Below, piece after piece: positions 31,401 through 43,400 of a stretch of 64,000 nucleotides of DNA. Each line of letters opens with the position of its first letter. Position 1 is the first letter of the stretch. Location: contig NC_080164.1 in assembly GCF_950295315.1 (NCBI RefSeq), positions 63,585,615 through 63,649,614 of the forward strand, given 5' to 3'. This stretch comes from Erinaceus europaeus (taxonomy: Eukaryota > Chordata > Mammalia > Eulipotyphla > Erinaceidae). The position numbers and the translations under genes were made by a program. The notes beneath the pieces were generated by a model. It was given only the letters and a program-made list of their open reading frames with translations, was not told the origin of the DNA and did not search any database.

Positions 31401-34400
31401 CATGTGTTGACTTCAAATAAGGGGTAGCTTTTCTGATACATGCATAATAGCATCCCTCTTCCCTCACCCTCCCCTTTTCTCAGGTGCTGTGTTTTTTTTT
31501 TTTTTCATCCTTTTCTACATTCTTCTGATTTTTCACCATCTTTTCTTTCTTTTCCTTTTCTTTCTTCACAGAGAGTAAGGGCCAAGCGGTGGTGCACCTG
31601 GTTGAGCATACACTTGACCATGGAGTTAAGCCCCTCCTCCCCACTTGTAGCGGGGAAACTTAATGAATGGTGTAACAGAGTTACAGGTGTCTCTCTTCTC
31701 CCTCCCTCTTTCTCTCATCCTTCCTTCCTTCCTCTCTTTCTCTTCCCTCTCAAATTTGCTATCTCTATCAAAAAAATAGGAGGAGGAGGAGGCAGAGAAA
31801 GAGAGGAAGGAAGGGAGTGGTATATTTGTCATGCAGGCATTGAACCCTAGCTATAACCCTGGTGGCAATACAAAAAAAAAAGATATAGGGCCAGATAGTG
31901 GTGCACCCAGCTAAGTGCATGCATTACCAGATGCAAGCACCTGGGTGCAAGCTCACCACTTACAGGGGTGTGGGGGAGCTTCATGAGTGGTGAAGCAGGT
32001 GTTCAGGAGTCTATCTTTGCCCCCCCCTTTCCTCCTCCACCTCCCTTCTTAATATCTCTTTATTCTATCCAGTAAAATAGAAAAGAATTTGGGGGGGGGG
32101 AGTGAAAGAGACCACAGTCGATATCAAAGTTTCTTGCAATATTGTGGGGCTGGGCCAGAACCCGGATCCTAACACATGCCAGAGTACTGTTTTCGTTTCT
32201 TATCTAGACTCCGACAGCAGGCGAGATGGAATGTAATCCTTGTCATTTTCTTTACTCATCCAGGACTCAGTGACTGGATGACTAATGGAAATAGAACCTG
32301 GAACACATATGTAATTAAATTTTTTTTCTAGTAGTTATGTTTAAATAATTATCAGAGAAACAGGTCAAAGTTTCAATTTGCTAGAAAAAAATATATTCTA
32401 AATTCCTATGGAGCTAATAACGTAGCTTCAAACAATATAATGTGATAAACAAGCTGGTCAAAGAAGATTAACAAGTCAGCCTTCCTAATGAAAGATTTTA
32501 GTATACCTCTTTTGTAAGATAGAACAAGTTGAGAGAAAACCCATAACATAATTAACAAGTGTGATGAAACTGATATAAGAAATAGTCTCAGCTGGTGGAG
32601 TTTATATTTTTACAAAAACCAACCATAAAGTAAACTCTTAACAATCATTCTCAAACAGACTAAATTAGAACAACATAAAATTTAAAAGATAGTTACACAA
32701 ATATGTTTGAAAATGAAAATATTTAGATTGCACCATGGCAAAGGACTCTAGGAAGGGAGGAAGTAGAGAGGATGTTGGGGTCCTCGTGTGTGATGGTGGA
32801 AAAGGACTTGAGTTGGGTGGGAGTGTTCTTCACACACTTATCATGGGGAAAGGAGTTGTACTCGTGCCAGTAATTATACTGTGAACCCTTTACCTACCTC
32901 CCCCCTGTAAAATGATTTGAAAAACAACTTAGGCGGTCCAGGAGGATAAGGCACTGGACTCTCAAGCATGAGGTCCTGAGTTTAGTCCCCGACAGCGCAT
33001 GTTCCAGAGTGATGTCTGGTTCTTTCTCTTTCCTATCATTTCTCATGAATAAATAAATTCTTAAAAAAAATAATTTAGATTTGAATGACAACAGAATGTA
33101 ATATTAACAAAAAAAGATGTAAAAAGACCTTGTAGGATGAATTAAAAATATTCATGGGATGCAAATAAACCAGCTTGATTCCCCAATACTACTTTTTGTT
33201 TGACCAAACAAAAAGTTAGGAACATAAAATTAAAACAGAGTGAACTAGGAGGAATAATTTTTTTCCAAGATGAAGATATTTTTCACAGATTTTAGTTAAC
33301 TCAATATTTCCAGTGTATTATGGTCACAGCGTTACATCACCAAACATGGTTGATTTGGCTACATTTCAAGTTGTCAACTGCCACATTCTCTAGACCTTAG
33401 TCTATAAATGTTGAGATGATTTGTCTTAAAAAAAAGGGGGGGGGGACAGCCACAACTAACAGTGCCAGGATTTGTTCATCTGCCAGCAGAATCGTGGGAA
33501 CTCTGCAGTGTTTTGTCATTGGCAAAGAGAGAACGGGTTCTTTGTGAAAATCTTCATAGCCCTCCCCCTACCTACACACACACACACACACACACACACA
33601 GCCAAATCCATGTGACAGAAAGAAAAGATAAATGTTGTGCTGACTCACTTTATCCTCACCTGTTCTAGATATTTATTAGTTCATTTAATTTTCACAGTAC
33701 TTAATATGAGAATGGTGGAATCATCACAGATGAGGATATTGAGAGCCAGAGCAGAGAATTGATGAAGACTGGGTGAAGCAGGTGCAGTAAGAGCAGCAGG
33801 CATGGGAGGAGGGACTTCAAGTACAGGTGCCAACCATAGCTGCTCTGGCCACACCTGTCTCACCACCTCCCACCAATTCCTACTCATCCCTTCCAAAGGG
33901 CTGCCTGTAATGAGCCCACTCCCAAACCTCACCTCCCTCAAAGCAACTTGTATTTATTTCTGGTGTAAATTAAAAAGAAAGTCCACGAGCAGCAGATCGC
34001 TTTCTCTCCTCTCCTCTCCTCTCCTGGATCAACTAGGAATACCAAAGGAGACCACCCGGACCGAAACAAGACAAGACTAGAATGACCACAGAAACCCAGT
34101 AAATCACCCGTGAGTACAAACACGCGTGGCTGGTGACAGAGAGGAGAGAGGGGCCTAAGGAGAGATTAAGTGACTGCTAACAGTACGACAGTTTATCAGT
34201 GGAGACACCACCTCCAGTCTGCTCCACCAACAAGGGGACAGCTGAAGGGAGGAAAGGACTCCCCAGAGACTCACCAAGTACAACTCTGAGTCTCCATTGC
34301 TACTACCCTCAGAATCTGGAGCAGCAACAGGGAGGGACACCAGGGGACAGAGATCTAACCGGGAAACTCAGGAGAAGACCTATACCTCGGTGGCATAGCT

Positions 34401-37400
34401 GAAGGGCTGTGAAAGTCTCTTTGCATAACCACTGGATTATCTCTGCAACACCCTGCTTTATCTCTTGGTCAGGAGTCATTGATTAAGCCAAGAAGCCTAT
34501 TGATAGTTTAAAAGCCCTCAGGCTACCATAGCCTACAGGGGAAAAAAAAAAGGCTTTTAGACCACTGAACTCCAACTCAGGGATTGAAAAAACTGTTAAC
34601 TTATATAAAATGGTTAAAACAACAAGAAAAAATAATGGAGACTCGAACCAGAACAAGAGTCCAGCTAAAAGTCCTCCAGAGGGTGAAGCACAAAACAACG
34701 AGTTCAACATCCAAACATTAGCTAAGGAAATAATAACAGGAGTGAGTAAAGAATTTGAAAAAATTGTAATCAGAACTGCAGGAACAACAAATGAGAATAT
34801 GGAAGAAAATTCTAATAATCTCATGGTTATTAGAGAGCTGAAAGCTGAAATTGCTGAGCTAAGAAGGCAACTAGCTGAACAAGCTAAAACAGTATCAGAG
34901 CAGGGCAACAAAATAGATGAACTCCAGAAAGCAGTAGAGGGCAGAGAGAATAGAATCAATGAGGCTGAAGACAGAATTAGCAAGATTGAGGATGAATTAG
35001 AGACAACTAAAAAAGAAGTAAGAGATCTCAAAAAGAGATTAAGAGATGCTGAAAACAACAACAGAGTCCTATGGGATGACTTCAAAAGAAACAATATACG
35101 CATTATTGGCTTACCAGAGGAAGAAAGAGAAGGGGAGGAAGAAAGCGTTCTCCAGGCCATAATAGCTGAAAATTTCTCTAGTCTAGACAACACCAAAGAC
35201 ATAAAGATTCAAGAAGCCCAGAGGGTCCCAAACAGAATTAACACAGACCTAAAGACACCAAGACATGTCATACTTAGATTGGAAAGGAATAAGGATAAAG
35301 AAAGGATCCTCAAGGCTGCAAGAGAAAAACAAAGAGTCACCTACAAAGGAAAACCCATAAGATTAGCAGCAGACTTCTCCATACAAACACTACAGGCCAG
35401 AAGAGAATGGCAAGATATCTATCGAGTGCTCAATGAGAAAGGCTTTCAGCCAAGAATACTATATCCTGCTAGATTGTCATTCAGACTAGATGGAAGCATC
35501 AAAACCTTCTCAGACAAGCAACAGTTGAAGGAAGCAACCATCACCAAGCCTGCCTTGAAAGAAGTTCTGAAAGGTTTCCTATAAACAACCAGACCACCAC
35601 AAATAGAACATATATCAAAACACTCTAAAACTCTACAAGAATGGCGTTAAAATATCTTCAATCTTTGATATCAATAAATGTCAATGGCCTGAATTCACCT
35701 ATTAAAAGACACAGAGTAGGAAGATGGATCAGAAAACACAACCCAACAATATGTTGTCTACAGGAAACTCACCTAACGCAACACAGACTTAAAGTGAAAG
35801 GATGGAAAACTATCATTCAAGCCAATGGCCCACAAAAAAAGGGCAGGAACAGCTATTCTCATATCTGACATGATAGACGTTAAAATAGATAAGATTAAAA
35901 AAGATAGGAATGAACACTACTTAATGCTCAGAGGATCAGTCAATCAAGAGGACTTAACAATTATTAATATCTATGCACCCAATGAGAAGCCATCTAAATA
36001 CATCAAACATCAAACATCTACTGAAAGAGCTACAGCAATATATTAACAGTAACACAATCATAGTAGGGGACTTCAACACCCCACTCTCTCAACTTGACAG
36101 ATCATCCAGGAAGAAAATCAGTAAAGACATAAGGGAGCTAAATGAAGAGATAGATAAACTAGAACTATTGGACATTTTCAGAGTCATTCATCCCAAGAAA
36201 CTGGAATACACATTTTACTCAAATCCACATGGATCATTCTCAAGGATAGACCATATGTTAGGCCACAAAGACAGCATCAGCCTATTCAAGAGCACTGAAA
36301 TCATCCCAAGCGTCTTCTCAGACCACAGTGGAATTAAACTAACACTTAACAATCAACAAAAGATTAGTAACAGTACCAAAATGTGGAAGCTCAACAGTGC
36401 ACTTCTTAACAACTTCTGGGTCAAAGAGGAAATCAAGGAAGAAATCAAAATGTTTCAAGAGTTCAATGAAAATGAAGACACAAGCTATCAAAATATTTGG
36501 GACACAGCTAAAGCAGTCCTAAGAGGGAAGTTCATAGCTATACAAGCACACATTAGGAAACAAGAAAAGGCACAAATAAACAGCCTGATTGCACATCTTA
36601 AAGACCTAGAAGAAGAACAACAAAGGAACCCTAAAGCAACCAGAAGGACAGAAATTACTAAAGTTAGGGCAGAAATAAATAACATTGAGAATAGGAAAAC
36701 CATACAAAAGATCAATGAAAGTAAATGTTGGTTCTTCGAAAGAGTAAACAAAATCGACAAACCTTTAGCCAGACTCACAAAACAAAAAAGGGAGAAGACC
36801 CAAATAAATCGGATAGTAAATGAAAGAGGAGAAATCACAACAGACACTGCAGAAATTCAACATATCATGCGAGGCTTCTATGAACAACTATATGCCACCA
36901 AGTTAGAGAACCTGGAAGAAATGAATGATTTCCTAGATACCTACCAACTTCCAAAACTAAGTAAAGAGGAAGTGGATAACATGAACAGGCCCATCACAGC
37001 TAATGAAATTGAAACAGTTATCAAAAATCTTCCCAAAAATAAAAGTCCTGGATCAGATGGTTTTACAAATGAATTCTACAAAACTTTCAAAGAAGAACTA
37101 ATACCTCTACTTTTAAAAGTCTTCCAGAAGATTGAAGACACTGGAATACTCCCTTCCAGCTTCTATGAAGCCAACATCACCCTGATACCAAAAGCAGACA
37201 GGGACACAACCAAAAAAGAAAACTACAGACCAATATCTCTGATGAACATAGATGCAAAATATTGAACAAAATTCTAGCCAACCGGATACAGCAGTATATC
37301 AAAAAAATTGTTCATCATGACCAAGTGGGGTTTATCCCAGGCATGCAAGGTTGGTTTAATATACGTAAATCAATCAATGTGATCCACCACATCAACAAAA

Positions 37401-40400
37401 GCAAGACCAAAAACCACATGGTCATATCAATAGATGCAGAGAAAGCCTTTGACAAAATACAACATCCCTTTATGATCAAAACACTACAAAAAATATGAAT
37501 AGATGGAAAATTCCTGAAGATAGTGGAGTCTATATATAGCAAACCTACAGCCAACATCATACTCAATGGTGAAAAACTGGAAGCATTTCCCCTCAGATCA
37601 GGTATTAGACAGGGCTGCCCACTATCACCATTACTATTCAACATAGTGTTGGAAGTTCTTGCCATAGCAATCAGGCAGGAGCAAGGAATTAAAGGCATAC
37701 AGATTGGAAGAGAAGAAGTCAAACTCCCTTATTTGCAGATGACATGATAGTATACATGGAAAAACCTAAGGAATCTAGCAAGAAGCTTTTGGAAATCATC
37801 AGGCAATACAGTAATGTGTCAGGCTATAAAATTAACATTCAAAAGTCAGTGGCATTCCTCTATGCAAACACTAAGTTAGAAGAAATTGAAATCCAGAAAT
37901 CAGTTCCTTTTTCTATAGCAACAAAAACAATAAAATATCTAGGAATAAACCTAACCAAAGAAGTGAAAGACTTGTATACTGAAAATTATGAGTCACTACT
38001 CAAAAAAAATTGAAAAGACACAAAGAAGTGGAAAGATATTCCATGCTCATGGGTTGGAAGAATTAACATCATCAAAATGAATATATTACCCAGAGCCATC
38101 TACAAATTTAATGCTATCCCCATCAAGATCCCAAGCACATTTTTTAGGAGAATAGAACAAATGCTACAAATGTTTATCTGGAACCAGAAAAGACCTAGAA
38201 TTGCCAAAACAATCTTGAGAAAAAAGAACAGAACCGGAGGCATCACACTGCCAGATCTCAAACTATATTATAGGGCCATTGTCATCAAAACTGCTTGGTA
38301 CTGGAACATGAACAGACACACTGACCAGTGGAATAGAATTGAGAGCCCAGAAATGAGGCCCCACACCTATGAACATCTAATCTTTGACAAAGGGGCCCAG
38401 ACTATTATATGGGGGAAGCAGAGTCTCTTCAACAAATGGTGTTGGAAACAATGGGTTGAAACATGCAGAAGAATGAAGCTGAATCACTGTATTTCACCAA
38501 ATACAAAAGTAAATTCCAAGTGGATCAAGGACTTGGATGTTAGACCAGAAACTATCAGATACTTAGAGGAAAATATTGGAAGAACTTTTTTCCGCATAAA
38601 TTTTAAAGACATTTTCAATGAAACGAATCCAATTATAAGGAAGACTAAGGCAAGTATAAACCTATGGGACTACATCAAATTAAAAAGCTTCTTCACAGCA
38701 AAAGAAACCACTACCCAAATCAAGAGACCCCTCACAGAATGGGAGAAGATCTTTACATGCCATACATCAGATAAGAGTTTAATAACCAACATATATAAAG
38801 AGCTTACCAGACTCAACAACAAGACAACAAATAACCCCATCCAAAAATGGGGGGAGGAATTGGACAGAATATTCACCACAGAAGAGATCCAAAAGGCCGA
38901 GAAACACATGAAAAAATGCTCCAAGTCTCTGATCGTCAGAGAAATGCAAATCAAGACAACAATGAGATACCACTTCACTCCTGTGAGAATGTCACACATC
39001 AGAAAAGTCACCAGGTTCCAGGTGTCATCAGGATGCCGGCCAGACTACCCTGGATTGAAGACACCACCAATGTGTCCTGGAGCTCAGCTTCCCCAGAGAC
39101 CCATCCTACTAGGGAAAGAGAGAGGCAGACTGGGAGTATGGATCGACCAGTCAACGCCCATGTTCAGCGAGGAAGCAATTACAGAAGCCATACCTTCTAC
39201 CTTCTGCAACCCTCAATGACCCTGGGTCCATGCTCCCAGAGGGATAGAGAATGGGAAAGCTATCGGGGGAGGGGGTGGGATATGGAGATTGGGCGGTGGG
39301 AATTGTGTGGAGTTGTACCCCTCCTACCCTATGGTTTTGTTAATTAATCCTTTCTTTAATAAAAAAAAAAAATTTAAAAAAAAAAGAAAAAAAAAAAAAA
39401 AAGAAAGTCCATGAAAATAATTACATCAGTGATTGATCTACTTGCCTAATTTTACAAGTGAAAAATTCCAAGAGCCACTTGCAGAAAGAGTCTGTGTTCA
39501 TGTTGCTTGTGGCTCTATCCCCAGGAGTGTGCTCCATGCTTGAGAAAATAATGTGTGAATTATCTTATGCCTGTTTTTTTTTTTTGGGGGGGTCTCCTCT
39601 TTTGCTGATTTCTCAGATTTTTGGAACAGAAAGTAACAGGGATATGTGACTGAGGTATAAAAGGAAATTGTAGGGAGTTGGGCGGTAGCGCAGCGGATTA
39701 AGTGCACGTGGTGCAAAGCACAAGGACCAGCCTAAGGATCCTGGTTCGAGCCCCCGGCTCCCCATCTGCAGGGGAGTAGCTTCATAGGCGGTGAATAGGT
39801 CTGCAGTTGTCTATCTTTCTCCCCCCCCCTCTGTCTTCCCCTCCTCTCTCCATGTCTCTCTGTCCTATCCAACGACGACAACATCAATAACAACAATAAT
39901 AATAACTACAACAACAATAAAACAACAAGGGCAACAAAAAGGGAAAATCAATAAATAAATAAAATAAAAGGAAATTGTGCATTTTAGTCATGCCTATTAA
40001 TGGATTGAATACTTATTGTTTGTTTTAGGAATTCAAACATGGGGAACTTCTGAGCTTAATGTTCTCCTTCAGTCTTTAATTTGTCAAGGTCCATCCAACT
40101 ACAACTTGTTCCCATTTTCTATCTCACTGGTTTCTTTCCTAGGGTCATTACCACTTTCTGGCCTGGTGGTTCTTGATTCTTCTGTAGGGCAAATAAGATT
40201 ACTGCTAGATTACTGTATGTACTTCCTGGCTAATCCTTCACATTTCTTTCTCCATCTACCTGGCCAGCTGCTCCCTGAGAAAAACTTCTTAGGTCCTACT
40301 TGGTGATGATACTTCATACCCCAGAACCTACAGGATCCCTCCTATTCATTTTGGAACAGGATCTTGGTGGTGGTTAGTAAATTTGCACATACTTTCACAT

Positions 40401-43400
40401 CATCTCATATCCTGTGTTTCCCATTAGACTCAAGTTTGAGGAGTGGATCCCATATTGGAGCCTGTTTATAATAGGTCCCAGAATTACTGTGTTAATTCTA
40501 CTGACATTAACTTTCTCTTGCTAAGCATGAATAACGCAGTTCAGTCACTTGTATTTCTTTTAGTAAAGACAGAACTGTTTTGATTTTATTTTTCTTACAT
40601 TTAGTATGACAGGGAAATTGAGGGGGGTGCAGATAGAGGAGGAGAGAGACACCTACAGCACTGCTTCATCTCTTGTAAAGCTCCCCTCCTGCAGGTGGAG
40701 ACCAGGACTTTGAACCCTGGTCCTTGTGCAGTGTAATGTGTGCACTCAACTAGGTCACCATCCCCTGGCCCTGGGAAGTCTTTTAAAATGTGGTTTCTAG
40801 ATTTTTGCTTTATTTGTGATATTCATGGGGTTGCCACAGACCTGTTTCCCTGAAGCATATTCTAGTGTGTATTTATAACTAATTTGTAATCTGCTGTCAC
40901 AGGGGTTCCTATTATAGAGCTATTTTTAGTAATTTACTTACTTGTTAATTAGAGAGAGAGAGAACTAGAGCATCATGCTGGCACCAGCAGTGCTGGGGTT
41001 GGATCTGAAGCTGCATGCTTGAGAGTCCAGTGTTCCAGACAGGGTAAACAGCAGTCTTCATCACCACCATATTCCAGAGCTGAGTAGTGCTCTGATCTCT
41101 CATTAGAATAAAATAAAATAGGGAAGCCCCCGGCTCCCCACCTGCAGGGGAGTCGCTTCACAGGCGGTAAAGCAGGTCTGCAGGTGTCTTTCTCTCCCCC
41201 TCTCTGCCTTCCCCTCCTCTCTCCACTTCTCTCTGTCCTATCCAACAACGACATTAATAGCAACAACAGTAACTACAACAATAAAAAACAACAAGGGCAA
41301 CAAAAGGGAATAAATAAATATTTAAAAATAAAATAAAATATTTATTTATTTTTAAAAAAGAGTCCAATGTTCCATCCACTGAATCACTTCCTGAGCTGCT
41401 AAAGCTTTTAAAAAATTTGTTCATAGAGTAATGAAGTAAAATGCTTTTTTAGAGCTTGAGGAGACCTACAGGGGAGGGGCAGTCTGGGCAGTTTCTTTAG
41501 CTTACCCTAATCATGCCATATCTTGGCTTCCTCTGGCCTTCTCTCTGAGGGGTTAACCCACAACCTGTACCTCTTAACCACCATCCAGTCATCTCAAGAG
41601 ACTGGTGGCAACATGCAGACCTTTCAGGCTTTTCCCCACGTCAGTGACTTGAATTGGTTGTGCTGGCTGGGTCTGGGCCCTGGGTGCTATCAGAACAGCC
41701 CCAGCCAACTTGGTCACCAAGTTGTGTGATGTCTTCTTCCTCCACAGCTTTCAGTCAATTCCCTTATCTCCATCACCCTGACTCAACAGTTCCTAAGTCA
41801 CCCCCTCCCATGATCCTTTCCACCCCATGTAATCTTCTGGTGAAGAACCACTGAGGGTTGTCTAAAACCTCCTCTTCTGGAGCCAGTTTGGAGGCTGGCT
41901 CCTATCTAGCTTCATCATCATCTTCTTCTTTTTTAATATTTAATTTATTTATTCCCTTTTGTTGCCCTTGTTTATTGTTGTTGTCATTGCTGTCGTTATT
42001 GTTAGATAGGACAGAGAGAAATGGAGAGAGGAGGGGAAGACAGAGAGGGGGAGAGAAAGACAGACACCTGCAGACCTGCTTCACCACTTGTGAAGCAACT
42101 CCCCTGCAGGTGCGGGGCCGGGGGCTTGAGCCAGGATCCTTATGCCGGTCCTTGTGCTATGCGCCATGTGTGCTTAACCCACTGTGCTACCGCCCGACTC
42201 CCCCAGCTTCATCTTCTGCCCTGTCCCCCAGGCCTTCTGTCACTGGCTCTGAGCATGTCTCTCCCCCCCCCCCACATATGCCCTTCCTTCCATCTGGAAT
42301 ATCTAATGTGGATAGGGGTGTGGGGAATAAATAGCAGGGGGCCTTGGGCTGGAGTCTGGTAAAGAAGAGACCATAAAAGAGGTGAAGAAGGTATGAATTT
42401 GGTCCTTCAAGTTTAAGACTTGCCCTCCCTCACTGTTGCTTCAGTAACATCTTGGAGATATTATTTGCCCGATATGTTGTAGTTTTGGAGAATGCTTATG
42501 TATTTTAGGAACTCAGAATTAATTACTTTAATATACTTAATTTTTAAATTTTAATTAATTTATAAAATGGAACCACTGACAAGACCATAGGATAAAAGGA
42601 GTACAATTCCCACCACCAGAGCTCCGTATCCCATCCCCTCCCCTGATAGCTTTCCTATTGTTTAACCCTGTGGAAGTATGAACCCAGGGTCATTGTGGGG
42701 TGCAGAAGGTGGAAGCTCTGGCTTCTGTAATTGCTTTCCCACTGAACATGGGCATTGGCAGGTCGATCCATATTCACAGCCTGTCTCTCTCTTTCCCTAG
42801 TGGGGCGGGGCTCTGAGGAAGCGGGACTCCAGTACACATTGGTGGGGTCGTCTGTCCAGGGAAGTCCAGTTGGCATCATGGTAGCATCTGGAACCTGGTG
42901 GCCCAGGCAAGACCAAGGCCCTCAGTACTTAATTTTTTATCATATATGTACACACACACACACACACACACCTGTATACATATATGAATGAGAGAGTATT
43001 ACATGAAGCTGAGAAGAGAGAGACAGAGACAAGCCAGAGCAGCACACCACTGTATGGAGTGCTGGGAATCTCAGGCATGAGAGTCCCCCATTGGGGCTGC
43101 TCCCCTAGCTGTGCCTTAACACTTTTAAACATGTTAAAAAGCAGGCCACTGACTGAGAGTTATGATACTGTCTCTGCATTAGAGGGAAACTAGTTGATTT
43201 GTTTCTAAAAAGCATGTTTTGGGGCCTGGGAGGTAGATCAGCAGTTGAGCGAGCACATGGCGTGTGGTCCTGGGTTCGATCCCAAGTATTGCATAAGATG
43301 ACAGAATGATTCTCTAGTTTCTCTCTATCTCTCTTTCTCTATTACATATGCAATTTCACTACTCCAGGCCACTTTTGTTATTCAGAGACAAAGAGTAAGA

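Larger units (their letters stand above)
33972..39411 (+). mobile_element. Near full-length LINE-1 (L1D) with chimeric 3' end and 14-bp TSD
   Basis: TSD 'aaaaagaaagtcca' at 33972-33985 and 39398-39411. The 5' UTR runs 33986-34609 with a TCTCC block, ORF1 34610-35584 is intact, and ORF2 from 35641 is broken. At 39007/39008 the L1 stops inside ORF2 (after 'acatcagaaaag') and continues with about 390 bp of a different repeat, called R here, ending in A-rich sequence. The C-terminal Cys-rich part of ORF2 and the normal L1 3' UTR are missing. The TSD spans both parts, so the chimera was inserted as one unit. Confidence 0.93.

Noticed and set aside
34483..35202. 239-codon minus-strand open frame
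   Set aside because: It is exactly antisense to the intact L1 ORF1; its leucine/serine-rich composition is that of a shadow frame.
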